From: Halorubrum sp. Atlit-26R
Lineage (GTDB): Archaea; Halobacteriota; Halobacteria; Halobacteriales; Haloferacaceae
Assembly: GCF_003666015.1 (NCBI RefSeq)
Contig: NZ_QPLT01000002.1
Span: 248,001-312,000, forward strand
Direction of reading: 5' to 3'
DNA: 64,000 bases
The position numbers and the translations under genes are program-made. Positions within the stretch are counted from its first letter, which is position 1. Each line of letters starts with the position of its first letter. The notes beneath the pieces are model-generated. The model had not been told where the DNA came from, ran no database searches, and worked only from the letters and a program-made list of their open reading frames with translations. Below are positions 59,894 to 64,000 of the stretch, one piece after another.

Positions 59894-60232
59894 TCAGCGC
59901 TCGCGCTCGGTCGCGCGCTCGCCGGAGGGGTCGCGCGTCTCGGCGGCGTCGCGGTCGACCGGGCGGTCGAACCGCGCCCCGTCGTCGCCTCGCGCCTCGC
60001 GTTCGCGGGCGGCGGCGATCCGCTGGGCGCCGTCGGCCAGCGAATCGAGCGCGGCGAGCAGCCGGTACGAGAGGTACGGCCCCGCGGCGAGCACGAGGAC
60101 GACCCAGACGCCGAACAGGATCTGGCCGATAATCACGAGCGAGTAGACGAACACGAGGAGACTCACGGCCGCGAGGACGGCACCGATCGGCGTGCGGAGG
60201 GCTTCGGAGGGGGAGAGCGGGTCGTGCGACAT
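59894..60232 (-). CDS. two-helix membrane protein, unknown
   Basis: 112 residues from the ATG at 60232. Two helices (IGAVLAAVSLLVFVYSLVII; GVWVVLVLAAGPYLSYRLLA) are followed by a charged, probably coiled or disordered tail (LADGAQRIAAAREREARGDD, 20 residues). Likely co-transcribed with the downstream four-helix gene. Not recognised. Confidence 0.7.
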   Translation of the reverse strand: MSHDPLSPSEALRTPIGAVLAAVSLLVFVYSLVIIGQILFGVWVVLVLAAGPYLSYRLLAALDSLADGAQRIAAAREREARGDDGARFDRPVDRDAAETRDPSGERATERER

Positions 60233-60301
60233 GGGCGGCGCTACCGGCGGAATCAACTTAAAAATACTCGGACCGCAACCGCGCCCGCGACGCGGGCTCG
60301 A

Positions 60302-62248
60302 TCAGTCGTCGGCCGGGGCCGCGGAGTCGCCGGCGGAGACGCCGGTGCCGGGCCCGATGTCGATGCCGAGCTCGTCGAGCTTCTCGTCGGGGACGACGCC
60401 GTCGACCCAGTCGCGGGTCTCGTAGTACTCGGCCTTCAGCTGGTCGAGTTCGACGAGTTCGCCCTCGCTGGCGCCCGTGCCGGGAATGGCGTCCGGATGC
60501 CCCTCGACGAACCGGTTCGGCAGCGTGTCGTCCGCGCCGTCGAAGCCGGCGAGGTTGTTGTAGTAGCGTTCGAGGTTGTACACGCGCTCGCCGGCCTCGA
60601 ACAGCTCGTCCTCCGAGAGGTCGCGGCCGGTCACGCCGTTGTACTGGAGCACGTACTCCTCGATCCCCTCCGCGAACGCGCTGAACTTACAGATGTCGAA
60701 CGAGTCCGACACCGCGTGGAGGTCCTGGAAGGTGGCGGTGAGCTCGCCTTTCCCCTCCCACTCGTACGGGTCGACCTTCTCCGGAATACCGAGGATCTCG
60801 GCGGCCGGCGTGTACCCGCGCAGGTGGCAGGCGCCGCGATTGGAGGTCGCGTACGCGATCCCCATGCCCTTCATGCAGCGCGGGTCGTAGGCGGCCATCG
60901 TCTGGCCCTTCACGGAGAGCTTGTTGCCGTGCGCGTCCTTCGCGTCGGCGACGCGCTCGGGGCCCTCCGCGAGGAGGTCGCCGAGGTCGCTGGAGCGGTG
61001 GCCGATCTCCTCGATGAGGTCGATCATCGTCTCGGAGTCGCCCCAGTCGAGGTGGCCGACGCCCTCCAGTTTGCCCTCCTCGCTCATCTCCATCGCCATC
61101 GCCATCATGTTGCCCGTCTCGATGGTGTCGATGCCGAGCTCGTTACACCGGTCGAGCATGACGGCGATCTCGTCGCGGTCGTCGTGGCCGGAGTTCGGGC
61201 CGAGCGCCCACGCGGACTCGTACTCGTACGACTCCATGCGGACGTTCAGGTCCTCGCCCTTGTGGGTCACGTCGACCTCGACTTCCTTCTTACACGCCAC
61301 CGGACAGGAGTGACAGGTCGGCTCGTCGACGAGGATGTTCTCGCGGACGTTCTCGCCGGAGACGCGCTCGGCCTGTACGTCGACGCCGTCGGCCTCGCTG
61401 TACGCCTCCGTCGAGGTGTGTTTCGCGTTCTTCGTCGGGAGCCCGTCCATCTCCTCGGTCGCGTTCATCAGGACGTTCGTCCCGTACATCGAGAGCCCGC
61501 CCTCGTTGGGCGCGGTGACGTCGGACTCGCGGATGACCTCCATCGCCTGCTGGTACCCCTCCTGGAACGTCTCCGGGTCGGCGGGCTTGGGCATGTCGGT
61601 GCCCGACTTCACGACGACCGCCTTCACGTTCTTCGAGCCCATCACGGCGCCGGTGCCGCCGCGGCCCGAGGCGCGGTCGTCCTCGTTGATGACGCAGCCG
61701 TAGCGCACCTCGTTCTCGCCGCCCTGGCCGATCGCCATCACGGAGACGTCGCGGCCGACCTTCCCGTCGACCTCCTCGCCGAGCTGGTCGATCGTGTCGT
61801 GGACGCCCTGGCCCCAGAGGTGGGAGGCGTCGCGTACCTCGACGTCGCTGTCCTCGACGAACAGGTAGACCGGCTCGTCGCTCGCGCCGTCGAGTAAGAT
61901 CCCGTCGAGTCCGGCCCACTTGAGCCGCGCGCCGGACCAGCCGCCGTGGTGCGAGTCGGTGACCGTCCCCGTCAGCGGGGACTTCGTCACGAGGGCGATC
62001 CGACCGCTCATCACGGTCTGTGTGCCCGTCAGCGGCCCCGTCATGAACGCCAGTCGGTTCTCCGGTCCGAGCGGGTCCACGTCGGGACCCTTATCGAAGA
62101 CGTACTTGACGCCGAGCCCGCGCGCGCCGATGTACTTCTCCGCGTCGTCGTCGTCGATCCCGCGGTAGCTGACCTCGCCGCCGCCGAGATCGACCTGTGC
62201 CACACGGTCTCTGTAGCCGCCCATTTCAGTCATGTAATGCTCGTTCAT
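60302..62248 (-). CDS. aldehyde:ferredoxin oxidoreductase, tungsten-type
   Basis: 648 residues. AOR-family enzymes use tungstopterin and one 4Fe-4S cluster to turn aldehydes into acids, reducing ferredoxin. The N-terminal domain has YIGARGLGVKYVFDKGP, SGRIALVTKSPLTGTVTDSH (20 residues) and GGWSGARLKWAGLDGILLDG (20 residues), the pterin-binding signature. Cluster cysteines are in CHSCPVACKKE (about residue 310) and the distant DICKFS (about 520). Which aldehyde is used cannot be told. It has no ferredoxin or cofactor gene beside it. Confidence 0.93.
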   Translation of the reverse strand: MNEHYMTEMGGYRDRVAQVDLGGGEVSYRGIDDDDAEKYIGARGLGVKYVFDKGPDVDPLGPENRLAFMTGPLTGTQTVMSGRIALVTKSPLTGTVTDSHHGGWSGARLKWAGLDGILLDGASDEPVYLFVEDSDVEVRDASHLWGQGVHDTIDQLGEEVDGKVGRDVSVMAIGQGGENEVRYGCVINEDDRASGRGGTGAVMGSKNVKAVVVKSGTDMPKPADPETFQEGYQQAMEVIRESDVTAPNEGGLSMYGTNVLMNATEEMDGLPTKNAKHTSTEAYSEADGVDVQAERVSGENVRENILVDEPTCHSCPVACKKEVEVDVTHKGEDLNVRMESYEYESAWALGPNSGHDDRDEIAVMLDRCNELGIDTIETGNMMAMAMEMSEEGKLEGVGHLDWGDSETMIDLIEEIGHRSSDLGDLLAEGPERVADAKDAHGNKLSVKGQTMAAYDPRCMKGMGIAYATSNRGACHLRGYTPAAEILGIPEKVDPYEWEGKGELTATFQDLHAVSDSFDICKFSAFAEGIEEYVLQYNGVTGRDLSEDELFEAGERVYNLERYYNNLAGFDGADDTLPNRFVEGHPDAIPGTGASEGELVELDQLKAEYYETRDWVDGVVPDEKLDELGIDIGPGTGVSAGDSAAPADD

Positions 62249-62511
62249 TATAGTGGGCCCACAGCGTGTTAGTTGTTCACCTCTGAACGCAACTGGTACC
62301 GGTTACGCAACGAGCCGCGTCGACCGGCCGGGACTTATAAATAAAGCGCTCGACCGACGCGGAAATATTCGGAGACGACGGCGGGGTGCGAACGACTCAC
62401 ATCGTCCGGCGACGACGTGGTGTGAACGACCGGTTTCGGTCGGTATCGGGGGTCAGCCGCCGGATATCCCGTAGTCGCAGCACATAATTGGCGGCGAGTC
62501 GAAGCGCGACC

Positions 62512-62997
62512 GTGACCGATCGAGACGGACGGACGCGGTCGACCGGGCGGGATCCGGAGCCGACCGACCGCGGTCCTGAGCCGACAAGCCGCGACCGAAG
62601 GAGGGCGCTCGGGTTCGCGGTCGTCGTGTTCGTCGGATCGGTGGTTCCGGTCCCGGCGTCGTCCGGCGGGAGCGGCGGCGGCGCGCTCGGGGGCGTACTC
62701 GACGCCCTCCCGGCAGGAATCGGTCTCACCGATCCGTTTCACCTCGTCGGGTACGCGGTCCTCGCCGCCCTGCTCGTTCCGGCGGCCCGAGGGCGGCGAT
62801 ACCGCCCGCTCCTCGCGGCCGCCGGCGCGGCCGCGTTCGGGTTCGGGATCGAACTCGTCCAGGCGCCGATCCCGTGGCGCTCGTTCGCGTGGGGCGACGC
62901 CGCCGTCAACGCGGGCGGCGCGGTGATCGGAGCGTCGGTCGCGGTCGTTCGCGGCCGCGGGCCGGCGTCGGCGAGCGACCGCGAGGCCGAGCGTTGA
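62512..62997 (+). CDS. VanZ-like membrane protein
   Basis: 161 residues from a GTG at 62512 (TTG at 62488 is the alternative). After a charged, Arg-rich start, helices appear: LGFAVVVFVGSVVPVPASS, DPFHLVGYAVLAALLVPAA with the conserved His, and FGFGIELVQAPIPWRSFAWG (20 residues) with the Glu and Asp-Asn of VanZ (DAAVNAGG). VanZ relatives in archaea have no proven role. The stop codon is in a 41-bp repeat. Confidence 0.8.
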   Translation: MTDRDGRTRSTGRDPEPTDRGPEPTSRDRRRALGFAVVVFVGSVVPVPASSGGSGGGALGGVLDALPAGIGLTDPFHLVGYAVLAALLVPAARGRRYRPLLAAAGAAAFGFGIELVQAPIPWRSFAWGDAAVNAGGAVIGASVAVVRGRGPASASDREAER

Positions 62998-63056
62998 CCC
63001 CTCCGGCGTCGGCGAGCGACCGCGAGGCCGAGCGTTGACCCCTCCGGCGTCGGCGA
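62962..63056. repeat. 41-bp tandem repeat across a stop codon
   Basis: A 41-base unit starting CCGGCGTCGGCGAGCGACCG begins at 62962 and again at 63003, perfectly conserved, with a 13-base third start at 63044. The first unit contains the TGA of the VanZ-like gene. Confidence 0.85.
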
Positions 63057-63092
63057 GCCGGGAGTGCCGCTGAACCGGGCGCGTCGTCGGCG

Positions 63093-64000
63093 TCAGCGCC
63101 CGGGCGGAGCGGCGCGGCCGCGTCCGGAAGCGCCCCGACCCCGGCGGCGCACGGTCGCCGTCACGTCGGCGTTCAGCCGCGAGCGCTCGAAGTAGACGTG
63201 GTCGTACTCGCTCGACTCGTACTCGGCGTAGAGGTTAAGCGAGACTTCGTCGCCGTCGGCCGCGTCTTCGATCGTGTCCGCGAGGTCGCCGTCGTCGAGG
63301 CGGACGACCAGCGTCTCGTCGCCCTCGCCGAAGGCGACGTGCTCCGCGTCGAGGTGCTCGCCGTCGGTCGTCCACACGGCGACGGTGTCCTCGGCGACGG
63401 ACTCGACGTCGTCGGGCGCGTCGAACTGCGCGACCACCTTGCCGTTCCCGTCGACGGTGACGGCGGCGTCGGGGAGGTCGCGGTCGACGCGCTGCATCCG
63501 TCCCTCGACGGTCGGGGCGATGGTATCTTTCTCCTCTAAGTAGTTCACGACCGTCGTCGCCTGGAGTTCGCCGGTGTCCTCGGCTACCTTGTCTTCGAGC
63601 GGGTAGCCGCTCCCGCCGTTCGCGATGAAGCTGTTGACGGCCACCTCGTAGGTTTCGTCGGGGTCGAGCGGCTCGCCGCCGACGTACACGTCGCGGACTA
63701 ATTCGTCGGCGTCCTCGTGGGGGACCCACTCGAAGCGCACGCCGCTGGTCTGCTGGGAGACCTCCTCGCCGAAGTTCTGTCCCGTCTCGCTCTCCAGCGT
63801 GATGACCTGGCTCTCCAGCGTCTCGACGAGCTCCTCGCCCGTGAGCTCCAGCGAGACGACCGTGTTCGGGAACGGGAGGGTGTTGAAGATGTCACCGCCG
63901 GTGATCTCGCCGGGGCCGTACACGGAGTCGGAGCGGATGCCGCCGGCGTTCGTAATCGCGACGTCGGCGTCGACGCGCTCGCGCATCGCGTCGGTGACCA
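63093..64000 (-). CDS. 5'-nucleotidase/UshA family protein, C-terminal part (cut by window edge)
   Basis: The frame is open to the end of the window, so the N-terminal metallophosphoesterase domain is missing here. The visible part is the C-terminal substrate domain: VAITNAGGIRSDSVYGPGEI (20 residues, nucleoside-binding N-A-G-G-I-R), LPFPNTVVSLELTGEELVET (20 residues), YEVAVNSFIANGGSGYP, and LEEKDTIAPTVEGRMQRV. A beta-domain of about 100 residues follows, ending in an Arg/Gly tail. The intact enzyme is usually secreted and takes phosphate from nucleotides. Confidence 0.88.
   Translation of the reverse strand, partial: VTDAMRERVDADVAITNAGGIRSDSVYGPGEITGGDIFNTLPFPNTVVSLELTGEELVETLESQVITLESETGQNFGEEVSQQTSGVRFEWVPHEDADELVRDVYVGGEPLDPDETYEVAVNSFIANGGSGYPLEDKVAEDTGELQATTVVNYLEEKDTIAPTVEGRMQRVDRDLPDAAVTVDGNGKVVAQFDAPDDVESVAEDTVAVWTTDGEHLDAEHVAFGEGDETLVVRLDDGDLADTIEDAADGDEVSLNLYAEYESSEYDHVYFERSRLNADVTATVRRRGRGASGRGRAAPPGR

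Overview
The window is chromosomal DNA from a haloarchaeon (class Halobacteria; Halorubrum or a relative is a guess). The evidence is GC-rich DNA, very acidic proteins, TATA boxes about 25 bases upstream of start codons with almost no leader, Tat-type and lipobox signals, and archaeal forms of core enzymes: fused NuoCD, archaeal S-adenosylmethionine synthetase, ArfB/MptE-type cofactor genes, phosphomevalonate decarboxylase, DacZ, and geranylgeranyl-type reductase.

Layout. 1-1.7 kb: an AT-richer, probably acquired patch with a J-like membrane protein. 1.7-9.5 kb: purD, a thioredoxin-fold DUF255 protein, a geranylgeranyl reductase-family flavoprotein, a TRAM protein, a sugar-acid dehydratase and a DUF502 protein. 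9.6-16.1 kb: a PHP phosphatase, an animal-type haem peroxidase with a lamin-tail domain, an MFS transporter, a MOSC protein and cysK. 16.7-25.8 kb: a thioredoxin, a ThuA protein, an HTH_10 regulator divergent from a lone nuoCD, pyrBI, small proteins, a ferredoxin, an orphan VapB-like antitoxin and phosphomevalonate decarboxylase. 26-34.7 kb: photolyase, a TasA-like fibre operon with its own signal peptidase and a nearby membrane-anchored HTH protein, an Hrq1/MrfA-type helicase and a GNAT enzyme. 34.8-38.1 kb: an MscS channel with diadenylate cyclase DacZ, then a GMC oxidoreductase. 38.9-46.7 kb: a methyltransferase, an aldo/keto reductase, two coupled lipoproteins, a zinc-finger micro-protein, an MFS transporter and a GT-A glycosyltransferase. 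46.8-55.8 kb: S-adenosylmethionine synthetase, an aminotransferase, a TbsP-like protein, trmI-nac, and ArfB, MptE and dihydropteroate synthase. 56.2-64 kb: a DUF192 lipoprotein, trmJ, azlCD, small membrane proteins, aldehyde:ferredoxin oxidoreductase, a VanZ-like protein and a 5'-nucleotidase fragment.

The most striking non-coding feature is a family of about 255-360 bp elements present four times, always between genes (16259-16516, 25781-26138, 38351-38602 on the minus strand, 55864-56119). All share a start, several invariant single-stranded blocks and three or more helices whose sequences differ between copies while pairing is kept. Each has TATA-like AT boxes just upstream and is followed by a tail; in three copies the tail is built from units of about 57 bp, usually carrying a TATTTATAA box. 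This looks like a multicopy structured RNA or a mobile element encoding one. I do not recognise it as a described family.

No rRNA, tRNA, CRISPR array, intact transposase or replication origin was seen.
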